Notes: generated by a model not told the origin, from the letters alone. Positions 19,211 to 27,415 are shown, numbered from the stretch's first letter. The stretch: 64,000 nucleotides of DNA from Bradyrhizobium sp. WBOS07 (GCF_024585165.1 NZ_CP029008.1:3658001-3722000); one strand, 5' to 3'. Numbers and translations are program-made.

Positions 19211-20632
19211 ATGGCCAACGAAGCATTCGCCCTCTCGCCTATGTCTGCCCGCGCGGCCGAGCCGAACGAGCAGGATTACGACGCGATCCGCGAGGCCTTC
19301 ATGGAGACCGCGCGCGGCCGCTGGTTCCTCGGCGAATACGCCAAGCGCAACCGCAATGCCGACACGCGCATGGTGCTCGACGCGGTCGCCAAGATCGAGG
19401 AAACCCTTGCGGCGCAGCGGCAACCCGTCGTCGAGGACCGCCTGCCCGAGGCGCTGGTAGAGATCCGCCGCGCGATCCGCGAGGCCGAGACCATTGCGCT
19501 TGCTGCGTTCGATCCCGCCGCGATCGAAGCCAGCCTCGCGCCGATTCCGCGCGGGGTGCGCATCATCAAGGAGATCTCCTGGCGCTGGCGCGAGATCGGC
19601 GCCGACGGGCGAATCTGCGACCTCATTGATTCGCAGCTCGCCTCGATCGAGGCCGCCTGCTGTCAGGCCCAGGCCATCGATCCCCGCGTCGAGCTCAGGA
19701 TCGCCTTCGATCTGCTGAAGGATCGGGTCGAGCAGACCGAGGGCGGCGCAACGAAGCCGGCGGCTTCCCCGGCTCCGGTGCAGGAGGCGGCGGCCCCCGT
19801 TGCCGAAGCGCCGGTCGAGACCGCGCCGGAGGCGATGGCCACCGAAGCACCCGTGGCCTTTACGGAGACGGCGCCGGACGTCGCAGCAAGTGCCGCGCCT
19901 GAAGCCGCCGTGGAGACAGCCGGCGCCACCGAAGCGTTCGCCGCGGCCGAGCAGGCAATGGACACGGCGGTCGCGACGGAGATCGCGGCCGAAAGTCAGG
20001 TCGCTTTCGAAAACGCCGCGCTCGACCAAGCCGCGCCGGAACATGTCGCGCGTGCAGATGCCGCGCCTGAAGACGTCTCGTTTGAAGAGCCGGCAACTGA
20101 ACCCACCGCCTTGTCGGACGTCGCCGACGCGCTCGCGCTCGATGCCGCCGCGCAGGCCGAGGACGATGCCGTGCTCGAGGCCATCGCGCTCGAGATGGCA
20201 GCCCCCGATCCGGAGTTCGACGAGATCATCGCACCGGCGGAGATGGACGCGGCCGTTCCGGAGCCTAGTCTCGCGGAGACCGCAGCGCCCGTCGCTGCCG
20301 AGCCGATCGCGCCTCAACCGGTCGTCGCTGCCGTGGTCGAAGAGCCCGCCGACGCACCGATATCGATGGACTCGCTCGCGCGCCTCACCGACGCCATCGC
20401 GGAGGCCGCCGCCGAGGTGAGGGAGCAGCCGGCCCCGGCGATGGCGGCCAGTGCCATCTTGGCCGCGGCCCCGGCTACGACGCTACCGACGCCCTCGCCC
20501 GTGCCGGAGCCCTCGCTCGGCGCCACCATCCTCGCCAGCGGCATTCTGCAAAAGCCCCGCGCCCCCGCCAACGACCCCCTGGCCCCGATCCGCCGCATGA
20601 CCCAGGCCGAGAAGATCGCGTTCTTCTCGTAA
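19211..20632 (+). CDS. Ala/Pro/Glu-rich protein with ordered N-terminal domain and C-terminal motif
   Basis: A 473-residue protein of unknown function. Residues 1-175 look folded and helical (AFMETARGRWFLGEYAKRN, then several amphipathic helices with a Cys-Cys). Residues 175-440 are an acidic Ala/Pro/Glu-rich low-complexity linker. The last 17 residues (LAPIRRMTQAEKIAFFS) are non-repetitive and read like a short interaction motif. There is no signal peptide or membrane helix, so it is probably cytoplasmic. The ATG at 19211 is preferred over the open frame upstream to 19163. I do not recognise a named family; related proteins in Bradyrhizobiaceae would be expected to keep both ends and vary the linker. 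Confidence 0.75.
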   Translation: MANEAFALSPMSARAAEPNEQDYDAIREAFMETARGRWFLGEYAKRNRNADTRMVLDAVAKIEETLAAQRQPVVEDRLPEALVEIRRAIREAETIALAAFDPAAIEASLAPIPRGVRIIKEISWRWREIGADGRICDLIDSQLASIEAACCQAQAIDPRVELRIAFDLLKDRVEQTEGGATKPAASPAPVQEAAAPVAEAPVETAPEAMATEAPVAFTETAPDVAASAAPEAAVETAGATEAFAAAEQAMDTAVATEIAAESQVAFENAALDQAAPEHVARADAAPEDVSFEEPATEPTALSDVADALALDAAAQAEDDAVLEAIALEMAAPDPEFDEIIAPAEMDAAVPEPSLAETAAPVAAEPIAPQPVVAAVVEEPADAPISMDSLARLTDAIAEAAAEVREQPAPAMAASAILAAAPATTLPTPSPVPEPSLGATILASGILQKPRAPANDPLAPIRRMTQAEKIAFFS

Positions 20633-20652
20633 ACGGGCACGCTTGCTCACCC

Positions 20653-20773
20653 TCGTGTCCCGGACAAGCGAAGCGCAGATCCGGGACCCAGAGGCCGCAA
20701 TCTCAGTCGCAGCATGGGCCCCGGCTCAGCAGCGCATCGTCGAAGAGACGCTGCGCTGCGTCCGGGGCACGAG
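20653..20773. repeat. Interspersed palindromic repeat, family A copy 2
   Basis: CTCGTGTCCCGGACAAGCG at the left and GCTGCGTCCGGGGCACGAG at the right, with inner arms CCGGGACCCA and TGGGCCCCGG. It is the same family as 13878-14020 in opposite orientation. It lies between two unrelated genes and codes for nothing. Confidence 0.7.
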
Positions 20774-20805
20774 CCCTTCAAATGTTCTCCTCGCTGTTTC
20801 AACAG

Positions 20806-20841
20806 CGTCATTGCGAGCGCAGCGCTGCGCTCGCAATGACG
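20806..20841. repeat. Perfect 36-bp palindrome
   Basis: Arms of 18 bases (20806-20823 and 20824-20841) starting CGTCATTGCGAGCGC are exactly complementary with no loop. A degraded relative lies at 24303-24333. CGTCATTGCGAGCGCAG-type elements are scattered in many proteobacterial genomes. It could work as a bidirectional terminator or RNA hairpin after the gene at 20867. Confidence 0.8.
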
Positions 20842-20866
20842 TGCTGAAGCAGCGGGCGTTACGCAA

Positions 20867-21226
20867 TCACCCGCAATTCCACACCGCCCCGATCGGCGTG
20901 CGGGTCCAGCACGGGCCGAAGCTGCCGCCGTTGTAGCGGCCGCCGTTGAAGCCGGGGCGGCCGAAATAGTGCCACTCGCCGTCCCAGCGGTAATATTGCG
21001 GAACCGGGTCGATGTACCAGTGGCGGCGCTCGTTGCGCGCGAGGCGCCGCATCGCGTCCTTCTGCTTGTAGAGCGGGATGCTGTTGCTCAGCGGCTGGCG
21101 ATAGCCGGGCAGGAACCCGTAGCCTTTCCAGACCGGCTTGGGACGCTTTTGCGCGGACTCGGCGGGCGCGACCGCCGGCAGCAGCGACAGGACGACGGCA
21201 ACAAATAGACACATGAGGCGAGACAT
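20867..21226 (-). CDS. Small exported protein of unknown function
   Basis: A 119-residue protein with a signal peptide (MSRLMCLFVAVVLSLLPAVA, cleavage near residue 22). The mature part is basic and rich in Tyr, Trp, Gly and Pro (YGFLPGYRQP, DGEWHYFGRPGFNGGRYNGG) and ends with two Cys (GPCWTRTP and WNCG) that may form a disulphide. This is characteristic of small periplasmic Gly/Tyr-rich proteins in Bradyrhizobium whose role is unknown. The ATG at 21226 is chosen because it places the signal peptide at the start; 12 more codons are open upstream. Confidence 0.75.
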   Translation of the reverse strand: MSRLMCLFVAVVLSLLPAVAPAESAQKRPKPVWKGYGFLPGYRQPLSNSIPLYKQKDAMRRLARNERRHWYIDPVPQYYRWDGEWHYFGRPGFNGGRYNGGSFGPCWTRTPIGAVWNCG

Positions 21227-21373
21227 GAGGCGACAATAGACAGTCGGCTCGAGACACGCCATTCAAATTCGAGTGCGGGATGTTTCGCCGCTTCTGCTGA
21301 TCGGCCGCGCCGGCTAGGCTGCGAGACCCGCACGAGCGTTGCGATCACGGCTTGCATGATCCGGAGTGAGTGA

Positions 21374-21757
21374 ATGTCGGAGACCCCGCGCGTCGGCGCC
21401 TTTGCGATCGTTCCCAGCAACGATCTTCCTGCGGCGATTCCGTTCTGGGAACGTCTCGGCTTTGCGCGCACCGGCGGCGACGCCGGCTATGTCATCATGA
21501 GCGGCTGGGGATGCGAGGTGCATCTCACGCAGGCTGGCGATGACCCATGGCGCGTGCCGGCGCACAATCCCTTTGGCGTCTTCATCCGCACGCCCGAGGT
21601 CGAGGCCATCGCCGCGCGCGTCGACGATCTCATCATCCGTCCCGGCGGCGTGCTGCGGCACCGGGAATGGGGCATGTATGAGTTCGGCATCAACGGCCCT
21701 GACGGCCTCCTCGTTAGGATCGGCTGGCCCTCGGCGCTGATGAGGCCCGCTAGCTGA
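21374..21757 (+). CDS. VOC family protein (bleomycin-resistance/glyoxalase fold)
   Basis: A 127-residue single vicinal-oxygen-chelate domain. The paired beta-alpha-beta units show AIVPSNDLPAAIPFWERLGF at the start and YEFGINGPDGLLVRIGWP at the end, the arrangement of Ble-type binding proteins that sequester small molecules as dimers. The metal ligands of true glyoxalases are not clear, so binding rather than catalysis is more likely. The start is ATG at 21374 after a CCGGAG ribosome site. The 3' end overlaps the convergent FucU gene by 8 bases. Confidence 0.85.
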   Translation: MSETPRVGAFAIVPSNDLPAAIPFWERLGFARTGGDAGYVIMSGWGCEVHLTQAGDDPWRVPAHNPFGVFIRTPEVEAIAARVDDLIIRPGGVLRHREWGMYEFGINGPDGLLVRIGWPSALMRPAS

Positions 21758-22193
21758 TCACGCCCTTCCTGATCAGGAAGCAACCATAGCCCCTGCTGTC
21801 GCCGACCTGCACCACGCCGAAACCAGCCGCGGCCGCGCGATAGAAATCGGCGCGCGAGAGCTTGCCGGGACTGACCGGACCGCCGCTGGCGCGTTCGATC
21901 TCGGCGAGCACCGCGCGCTGCACCTCGGGTACGCGATCGGCATCATCGACCGGCATCATCACGCGCACCGGATCGGGATCGAAATCGTCGAGCGGATAGA
22001 CCGACATGATGGCGCGGACGGCCGTCTCCATCGTCATGCCCGGCAACTGGATCAGCCACTGCGACGATGTGCTGCGAGCGATATGCGTGGCCGGGTGGTT
22101 GGCGTCGACGACCACGAGATCGTCGCCGTGGCCCATGGAGGCCAGCAGCCAGAGCAGGTCGGGCGTCAGGATCGGATCGATCGATTTCAGCAT
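21750..22193 (-). CDS. RbsD/FucU family sugar mutarotase
   Basis: A 147-residue protein of the RbsD/FucU family, which interconverts anomers of fucose or ribose. It shows MLKSIDPILTPDLLWLLASMGHGD at the start (His of the active site in MGHGD), the DANHPA motif, and the C-terminal GYGCFLIRKGV with its conserved Tyr. FucU is more likely than RbsD because of the length and the DANHPA motif. No fucose transport or catabolic gene is adjacent. The start is ATG at 22193; the open frame to 22346 is not supported. Confidence 0.88.
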   Translation of the reverse strand: MLKSIDPILTPDLLWLLASMGHGDDLVVVDANHPATHIARSTSSQWLIQLPGMTMETAVRAIMSVYPLDDFDPDPVRVMMPVDDADRVPEVQRAVLAEIERASGGPVSPGKLSRADFYRAAAAGFGVVQVGDSRGYGCFLIRKGVIS

Positions 22194-22357
22194 GTGACGG
22201 CGGCTCCTCTCAGCGATCGCTAACCATAGCAGGTTCCAAGCGTGATTCAGGTCACGTCCACCGCCATGGTGACAGGGATCACGGACCTCGCGCTCGAACG
22301 CGGCCAGGCTTGGTCGCAACCAATCTCGTATCGAGATGAGTGCCAAAGGAGCACGCC

Positions 22358-24157
22358 ATGTTCCGCCTAAAGCCTTTTTTGATGACGGCCGGCCTCGTGG
22401 GAAGCCTGTTCGGCTTCACCTGCGGGCCCGTTTCCGCGCAAGTCGCCCCGGTCCAGCCTGCCCCCACCGCGCTGCAAGGCCCGGAGCAGCGGGTGGCGCT
22501 GGTGATCGGCAATGCGAACTACCAGAGCGCGCCGCAGCTGGCGAACCCCGACGATGATGCCCAGTCGATCGCCCAGTTCCTGAATTCCGCCGGCTTCGAG
22601 GTGGTCGCAGCGACCGACCTGACCCAGAACGACATGCTGCGTGTCGTCCAGGACTTCTCCGCCAAGGTCGCTTCGCGCGGTCCGAACACGGTGGCGATGG
22701 TCTATTACGCCGGCCACGGCGTGCAGCTCGCCGGCGAGAACTATCTCGTTCCGGTCGACGCCAAGGTCTCCAGCCCGACCGAGCTCGTCAACAATTCAGT
22801 GCGCCTCGTCGACGTGATGTCGACACTGGAGACGATCCCGAGCCGCATGCGCATCGTCATCCTCGATGCCTGCCGCAACAACCCGTTCCCTGAGGTCAAC
22901 GACGCCGGCCGCGGCCTTGCCATCGTCGATGCGCCGAACGGCTCGATCGTCGGCTACTCGACCGCGCCGGGCGCCGAGGCGCTCGACGGCACGAGCGGCC
23001 ACAGCCCGTACACGCAAGCCTTCCTGAACGTGGCGCGCGAGCCCAACGTGCCGATCGAGCAGCTGTTCAAGCGCGTCCGCCTGCAGGTCAACCAGACCAC
23101 CAGCGGCGCGCAGATCCCGTGGGAGAGCTCCTCGCTCACGTCGGACTTCACCTTCTTCGGCGACACCGCTGTCGCCGCCAACCGCGCGCCGGTGAAAGCG
23201 CCGGTGGTGCAGATGGCCTCCAACCTGCCGAGCCGTTCGACGCGCCAAGCCTATGACTACGTCGTGTCCGAGGGCCGGCCGGAATATTATCAGGAGTTCA
23301 TCCGGATGTATCCGCACGACCCGCTGTGCGACCATGTCCGCTGGCTGCTCAACAACATCATGATCTCGCAGGCCTGGCACAAGACCGTGCTGGCGAACTC
23401 GCCAGTCGCGTACAAGAGCTTCTATGACAGCTACGGCAACAGCCCGTATGCGCAGGTCGCGCTGAAGCTGCAGGCGCAGCCGAAGCAGATCCCATTGATG
23501 CAGGCGACCAAGTTCCTGGCGCCGCAGACCATTGCTCCGACCATCAAGATCGGCAATCTCGGCCAGCCGAAATACATGCCGCTGCTGCAGCAGGGCAATG
23601 GCGGCGGTCAGCTCGATGGCAACCTGCCGATCGTGCAGAAGCCGATCGACGGCAATGTCATCGGCAAGCCCGGCAATGGCGGCCAGATCGTCAATCTGCC
23701 GGCTGGCAACAACAACCAGCAGAACGGCACGCCGTCGCAGACCCCGGGCAAGATCGTCACCCTGCCCGCGCCGACCACCACCAACAAGGGCGGCATCGGC
23801 AAGATCGTGACGCTGCCTGCGACCAGCAACAAGCCGGACGGCGGCAACGTCAATGGCAAGCCGGGCAAGATCGTGAGCATGCCGGTGAACGTCGGCAAGG
23901 GCGGCTCGACGATCGACGCAAAGCCGGTCGTTCAGACCCAGAACCAGCCGATCCGCGTCAACAACGGCAACACCGGCATCGTGAAGCTCAACAACAACCC
24001 GGTGAACAAGGTGCAGAACAACGTGCAGACCAACCGTCCGCAGCTGAACACGATGCCGAGCCGCATGGTCAACAGCAACAGCAACTTCCGGCAGTCGATG
24101 AACCAGGCGCCGAGCATGAGCAATGGCGGCAATCGCCGCAGCGGCTTCATGCGCTGA
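22358..24157 (+). CDS. Secreted caspase-like peptidase (orthocaspase) with Asn/Gly-rich tail
   Basis: A 599-residue protein. A signal peptide (residues 1-28) leads to a peptidase C14 p20 domain (about 43-270): RVALVIGNANYQ, catalytic His120 in YYAGHG and Cys172 in LDACRNNPF, both intact. A middle region (about 300-400) has a conserved-looking helical segment with paired Tyr (ASRQAYDYV-like, PEYYQEFIRMYP). The tail from about 420 is Asn/Gly/Lys/Pro-rich with recurring GKIVTLPA units. The start is ATG at 22358, after AAAGGAG; an upstream GTG at 22340 has no such site. It would act in the periplasm or outside. Substrate specificity after Arg/Lys is typical for the family but not demonstrated. 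Confidence 0.88.
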   Translation: MFRLKPFLMTAGLVGSLFGFTCGPVSAQVAPVQPAPTALQGPEQRVALVIGNANYQSAPQLANPDDDAQSIAQFLNSAGFEVVAATDLTQNDMLRVVQDFSAKVASRGPNTVAMVYYAGHGVQLAGENYLVPVDAKVSSPTELVNNSVRLVDVMSTLETIPSRMRIVILDACRNNPFPEVNDAGRGLAIVDAPNGSIVGYSTAPGAEALDGTSGHSPYTQAFLNVAREPNVPIEQLFKRVRLQVNQTTSGAQIPWESSSLTSDFTFFGDTAVAANRAPVKAPVVQMASNLPSRSTRQAYDYVVSEGRPEYYQEFIRMYPHDPLCDHVRWLLNNIMISQAWHKTVLANSPVAYKSFYDSYGNSPYAQVALKLQAQPKQIPLMQATKFLAPQTIAPTIKIGNLGQPKYMPLLQQGNGGGQLDGNLPIVQKPIDGNVIGKPGNGGQIVNLPAGNNNQQNGTPSQTPGKIVTLPAPTTTNKGGIGKIVTLPATSNKPDGGNVNGKPGKIVSMPVNVGKGGSTIDAKPVVQTQNQPIRVNNGNTGIVKLNNNPVNKVQNNVQTNRPQLNTMPSRMVNSNSNFRQSMNQAPSMSNGGNRRSGFMR

Positions 24158-24177
24158 TCGCGCGAAAAAGGAGGTGC

Positions 24178-24219
24178 GCTCCCTCCCCCGCTTGCGGGGG
24201 AGGGTTGGGGAGAGGGTGC
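24178..24219. repeat. Interspersed C/G hairpin, family C copy 1
   Basis: CCTCCCCCGC TTGC GGGGGAGGG followed by TTGGGGAGAGGGTG. A near-identical sequence occurs at 37519-37560, so it is a dispersed element and not a chance hairpin. Confidence 0.7.
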
Positions 24220-24247
24220 TTCCGCAACGGGACAATCCCCAAGACAA

Positions 24248-24285
24248 GACGAAGGGGCAGAGCGGTGACGCTCTGCCCCTTCGTC
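24248..24285. repeat. Hairpin with perfect 16-bp stem
   Basis: GACGAAGGGGCAGAGC, loop GGTGAC, then its exact complement. No T run follows on either strand, so it is not a standard terminator, though it could stop or protect the caspase transcript 90 bases downstream of the gene. Confidence 0.75.
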
Positions 24286-24346
24286 ATCAGCCATTGAACG
24301 TCGTCATTCGGGAGGCGCTTCGCTCGCAATGACGAGGGGAGGTCTC

Positions 24347-24441
24347 GTAGGGTGGGCAAAGCGAAGCGTGCCCACGTCGTCTCTCTTTGGAATCACTGAA
24401 AGGTGGTGGGCACGGCGCTTTGCGCCTTTGCCCACCCTACG
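24347..24441. repeat. 95-bp inverted repeat, family D
   Basis: The left arm GTAGGGTGGGCAAAGCGAAG and right arm (ends TTTGCCCACCCTAC) are complementary; a second internal pair is GTGCCCAC and GTGGGCAC. GTAGGGTGGGCAAAG elements are common in Bradyrhizobium intergenic DNA. Confidence 0.7.
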
Positions 24442-24484
24442 GCACTGGATTGCTTCGCCGAAAGGCGCGGGCCCGGAATGACGG

Positions 24485-25468
24485 CTAAGCCACCAGCTCG
24501 GCGAACAGATCCGCATCGACATTGCCGCCGGAGAGCACGATGACGACGTTCTTGCCGGCGACGTCGAGACGTCCCGCCAGCAGGGCTGCAAGACCCACCG
24601 CGCCGCCCGGCTCCACCACCAGCTTGAGCTCGCGATAGGCGAAGGCGACGGCGGCGCCGACTTCAGCATCGGAAGCCGTGACACCGCGCGCCAGCAGCTT
24701 GCTGTTGATCGCAAAGGTCATCTCGCCGGGGATCAGGGCCATCAGCGCATCGCAGATGGTGCGGCCCGCGGGCCCGTGCGGCTCGCGATGACCCGCGCTC
24801 AGCGAAATGCCGTGATCGTCGAACGCCTCGGGCTCGGCCACCACGATCTCGGCGAGCGGATAGCGCGCCTTCACCGCGGTCGCGACGCCCGCGATCAGGC
24901 CGCCGCCGGACGCCGGTGCCACCACGATGTCGGGGGAAAGGCCAAGCGTTGCCATGTCCTCCGCGATCTCGCGGCCGGCGGTGCCCTGCCCTGCGATCAC
25001 GAACGGATCGTCGTAGGGCCTCACCAGCGTCGCGCCGCGCTTCTCGGCGATGCCGCGCGAGATCGCCTCGCGGTCGTCCTTGTCGCGATCATAGAGCACG
25101 ACCTCGGCGCCGTAGGATTTGGTGCGCTCGCGCTTGGACAGCGGCGCATCCGCTGGCATCACGATGGTCGCCTGCATGTCGAGGATTTTTGCCGCCGCCG
25201 CCACGCCCTGGGCGTGATTGCCGGAGGAGAACGCGACGACGCCGCCGGCGCGCTTGTCCTGCGGGATCGAGAACACCTTGTTGAACGCGCCGCGGAACTT
25301 GAAGGAGCCGGTGCGCTGGAGCATCTCCGGCTTCAGGAAGACTTTGGCGCCAACCCGCTCGTTGAGCACCGGAAAGGACAATAGCGGGGTGCGGATGGCG
25401 TAGGGCGCGATCACGCGCGCTGCGGCGTCGATGTCGGCGGGGCCGATCGGGAGAAGCTGTTCGGTCAT
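24485..25468 (-). CDS. Threonine/serine dehydratase, PLP fold type II
   Basis: A 327-residue enzyme that deaminates threonine or serine to 2-oxobutyrate or pyruvate. The PLP Lys lies in SFKFRGA near residue 57, the Asn of SSGNHAQG binds the cofactor, the Gly loop ASGGGLIAG binds its phosphate and a Ser-Gly-Gly-Asn segment near the C-terminus closes the site. It lacks the regulatory ACT domain of biosynthetic IlvA, so it resembles catabolic dehydratase or serine/aspartate racemase relatives. Start ATG at 25468 (MTEQLLPIGP). Confidence 0.88.
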   Translation of the reverse strand: MTEQLLPIGPADIDAAARVIAPYAIRTPLLSFPVLNERVGAKVFLKPEMLQRTGSFKFRGAFNKVFSIPQDKRAGGVVAFSSGNHAQGVAAAAKILDMQATIVMPADAPLSKRERTKSYGAEVVLYDRDKDDREAISRGIAEKRGATLVRPYDDPFVIAGQGTAGREIAEDMATLGLSPDIVVAPASGGGLIAGVATAVKARYPLAEIVVAEPEAFDDHGISLSAGHREPHGPAGRTICDALMALIPGEMTFAINSKLLARGVTASDAEVGAAVAFAYRELKLVVEPGGAVGLAALLAGRLDVAGKNVVIVLSGGNVDADLFAELVA

Positions 25469-25530
25469 ATCAGACCTTATCGCGGCCATCGAGCCGCGGG
25501 CAAGACACCTCCGCGCGAGGAATCTTCCCT

Positions 25531-26589
25531 TCAGGCGACGAAGCGCGGCTGTTCCGTGCCGTCCCGGCCCGGCAGCACGGCCCCCACCGCCTGGATGTTA
25601 TCAACAAAAGCCCTCGCCGAGGCTTCCCAGGTGTAATTGGCGGCGAATTCGACACAGTCCTGCCGGGAGATATCGAGCGCCGCGAAGCAGGCGTTGCGCA
25701 GGTCGTGATCGAGGGCGCCGACCGGGGCGTCGCCGATCACGTCGCGGGGCCCCTTCACCGGAAAGGCCGCGACCGGCAGGCCGCTCGCCAGCGCCTCCAA
25801 CAGCACCAGGCCGAACGTGTCGGTCTTGCTCGGGAACACGAACACGTCGGCCGCCGCATAGATGTCCGCCAGGGCCTCGCCGTGCTTCTCGCCGAGGAAG
25901 ATCGCATCGGGATAGGCCTCTTCCAGCGCGGCGCGCGCCGGGCCGTCGCCCACGATCACCTTGGTGCCGGGCAGATCCAGGTCGAGGAACGCTTCGAGAT
26001 TCTTCTCCACCGCGACGCGGCCGACCGACAGGAACACTGGTGCCGGCAGGCAGAGGTCGATGACGCGCGGGTGGAACACCTTTGTGTCGACGCCGCGGGG
26101 CCACAGTACGACATTGTCGAAACCGCGCTCGGCCAGCTCGCAGGCGAGCGCAGGCGTTGCCGCCATCACGGCACGGCTGGGGGCATGGAAGCGGCGCAGC
26201 GCCCGCCAGATCAGCGAGCCCGGAACCGGCACGCGGGCGCGGACATATTCGGGAAAGCGGGTGTGGAAGCTGGTCGTGAACGGCAGCCGGCGCTGGCGGC
26301 AATAGCGGCGGACCATCAGGCCGATCGGCCCTTCGGTCGCGATGTGGATGCTGTCCGGGCGCGCCTCCTCGATCAGCCTGGCAATGCGCGCCGGGCGCGG
26401 CATCGCCAGGCGCACGTCGCGATAGCTCGGCATCGCGAAGGTGCGGAACGATTGCGGCGTCAGGAAGGTGAACGCAACGCCGGAACCCTCGACATCAAGC
26501 CCCTCAGCCGCGTCCGCAAGCTTGGTCAGCGTCCGAACCACACCGTTGACTTGCGGGTGCCAGGCGTCGGTCGCGACCAGGATGCGCAT
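25531..26589 (-). CDS. GT4 glycosyltransferase, Agt-like, partner of PlcP-type phosphoesterase
   Basis: A 352-residue GT-B glycosyltransferase. The N-terminal domain begins ILVATDAWHPQVNGVVRTL, a hallmark of the mannosyl/glucuronosyl-diacylglycerol branch; FTTSFHTRFPEYV carries the acceptor-side His, and the C-terminal nucleotide-sugar site has PSKTDTFGLVLLEALASG with the EX7E Glu. It follows the metallophosphoesterase gene by 13 bases on the same strand. In rhizobia and marine bacteria the same pair (PlcP-Agt) converts phospholipids to glycolipids during phosphate limitation, with Agt glycosylating diacylglycerol. That role is inferred from pairing and domain type. Confidence 0.85.
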   Translation of the reverse strand: MRILVATDAWHPQVNGVVRTLTKLADAAEGLDVEGSGVAFTFLTPQSFRTFAMPSYRDVRLAMPRPARIARLIEEARPDSIHIATEGPIGLMVRRYCRQRRLPFTTSFHTRFPEYVRARVPVPGSLIWRALRRFHAPSRAVMAATPALACELAERGFDNVVLWPRGVDTKVFHPRVIDLCLPAPVFLSVGRVAVEKNLEAFLDLDLPGTKVIVGDGPARAALEEAYPDAIFLGEKHGEALADIYAAADVFVFPSKTDTFGLVLLEALASGLPVAAFPVKGPRDVIGDAPVGALDHDLRNACFAALDISRQDCVEFAANYTWEASARAFVDNIQAVGAVLPGRDGTEQPRFVA

Positions 26590-26602
26590 CGGGCGGCCTC
26601 TG

Positions 26603-27415
26603 TTATGCGGCTCTGGCTGCGACCTGCGGGACGGCCGCCGGCTTCTGCAGATGATCCGCCCAGGTGATGATCTCGAAACGGCCGTCGTCGTGCTCGACCA
26701 GCGCGGTGCAGCTCTCGACCCAGTCGCCGCAATTCATGTAGCGAATGTCGCCCTCGTCGCGGATCACGGCATAGTGGATGTGGCCGCAGATCACGCCGTC
26801 GGCGTCGTAGCGCCGCGCCTCGGCGGCGAGCGCCTGCTCGAACGCGCCGATATAATTGACCGCGTTCTTGACCTTCTGCTTGGCCCATTGCGACAACGAC
26901 CAATAGGGCACCTTGAATAGGCGGCGGAAGAAGTTGACCAGGCGATTCATCTGGATCGCGAAGTCGTAGGCCTTGTCGCCGAGATGGGCGAGCCAGCGCG
27001 CGTTCTGCACCACGAGATCGAAGATGTCGCCGTGGATGACGAGATAGCGCTTGCCGTCGGCGCCGGTGTGGACGGTGTTCTCGACCACGTCGATGCCGCC
27101 GAAATGCGTGCCGTAATAGTTGCGCAGGAACTCGTCGTGATTGCCGGGGATGTAGATGACCTTGGCACCCTTGCGCGCCTTGCGCAAAAGCTTCTGGACC
27201 AGATCATTGTGCGATTGCGGCCAGTGCCAGCTCGATTTCAGCGCCCAGCCGTCGACGATGTCGCCGACCAGATAGATCGTGTCGGCATCGTGGTAGCGCA
27301 GGAAGTCGAGCAGGAGATCGGCTTGAGAACCGCGGGCTCCGAGATGAACGTCGGAGATGAACAACGTGCGAAAGCGCCGCTCGGGGCCCTCGTCACTCAC
27401 ATCGTAACTTCCCAT
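26603..27415 (-). CDS. PlcP/LpxH-like metallophosphoesterase
   Basis: A 270-residue calcineurin-fold hydrolase with the five metal motifs in order: ISDVHLGARG, GDIVDGW, GNHDEFLR, IHGDIFD and GHIHYA. These proteins are often annotated as UDP-2,3-diacylglucosamine diphosphatase, but the PlcP branch acts as an intracellular phospholipase C that cleaves phosphatidylcholine and related lipids to diacylglycerol under phosphate starvation. The tandem glycosyltransferase 13 bases downstream favours the PlcP reading; an LpxH function in lipid A synthesis is the alternative. The ATG at 27415 is the only Met near the N-terminus. Confidence 0.87.
   Translation of the reverse strand: MGSYDVSDEGPERRFRTLFISDVHLGARGSQADLLLDFLRYHDADTIYLVGDIVDGWALKSSWHWPQSHNDLVQKLLRKARKGAKVIYIPGNHDEFLRNYYGTHFGGIDVVENTVHTGADGKRYLVIHGDIFDLVVQNARWLAHLGDKAYDFAIQMNRLVNFFRRLFKVPYWSLSQWAKQKVKNAVNYIGAFEQALAAEARRYDADGVICGHIHYAVIRDEGDIRYMNCGDWVESCTALVEHDDGRFEIITWADHLQKPAAVPQVAARAA

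Larger units (their letters stand above)
24158..24484. other. Intergenic region rich in hairpins and repeats
   Basis: This stretch holds no supported gene. In order it contains a poly-C/poly-G hairpin (24178-24219), a 16-bp-stem hairpin (24248-24285), a degraded GTCATT palindrome (24303-24333) and a 95-bp inverted repeat (24347-24441). Confidence 0.7.

Noticed and set aside
17939..20317. 792-codon reading of the MFS gene
   Set aside because: The N-terminal 390 residues run antisense through the Ala-rich gene; the true MFS begins at 19135.
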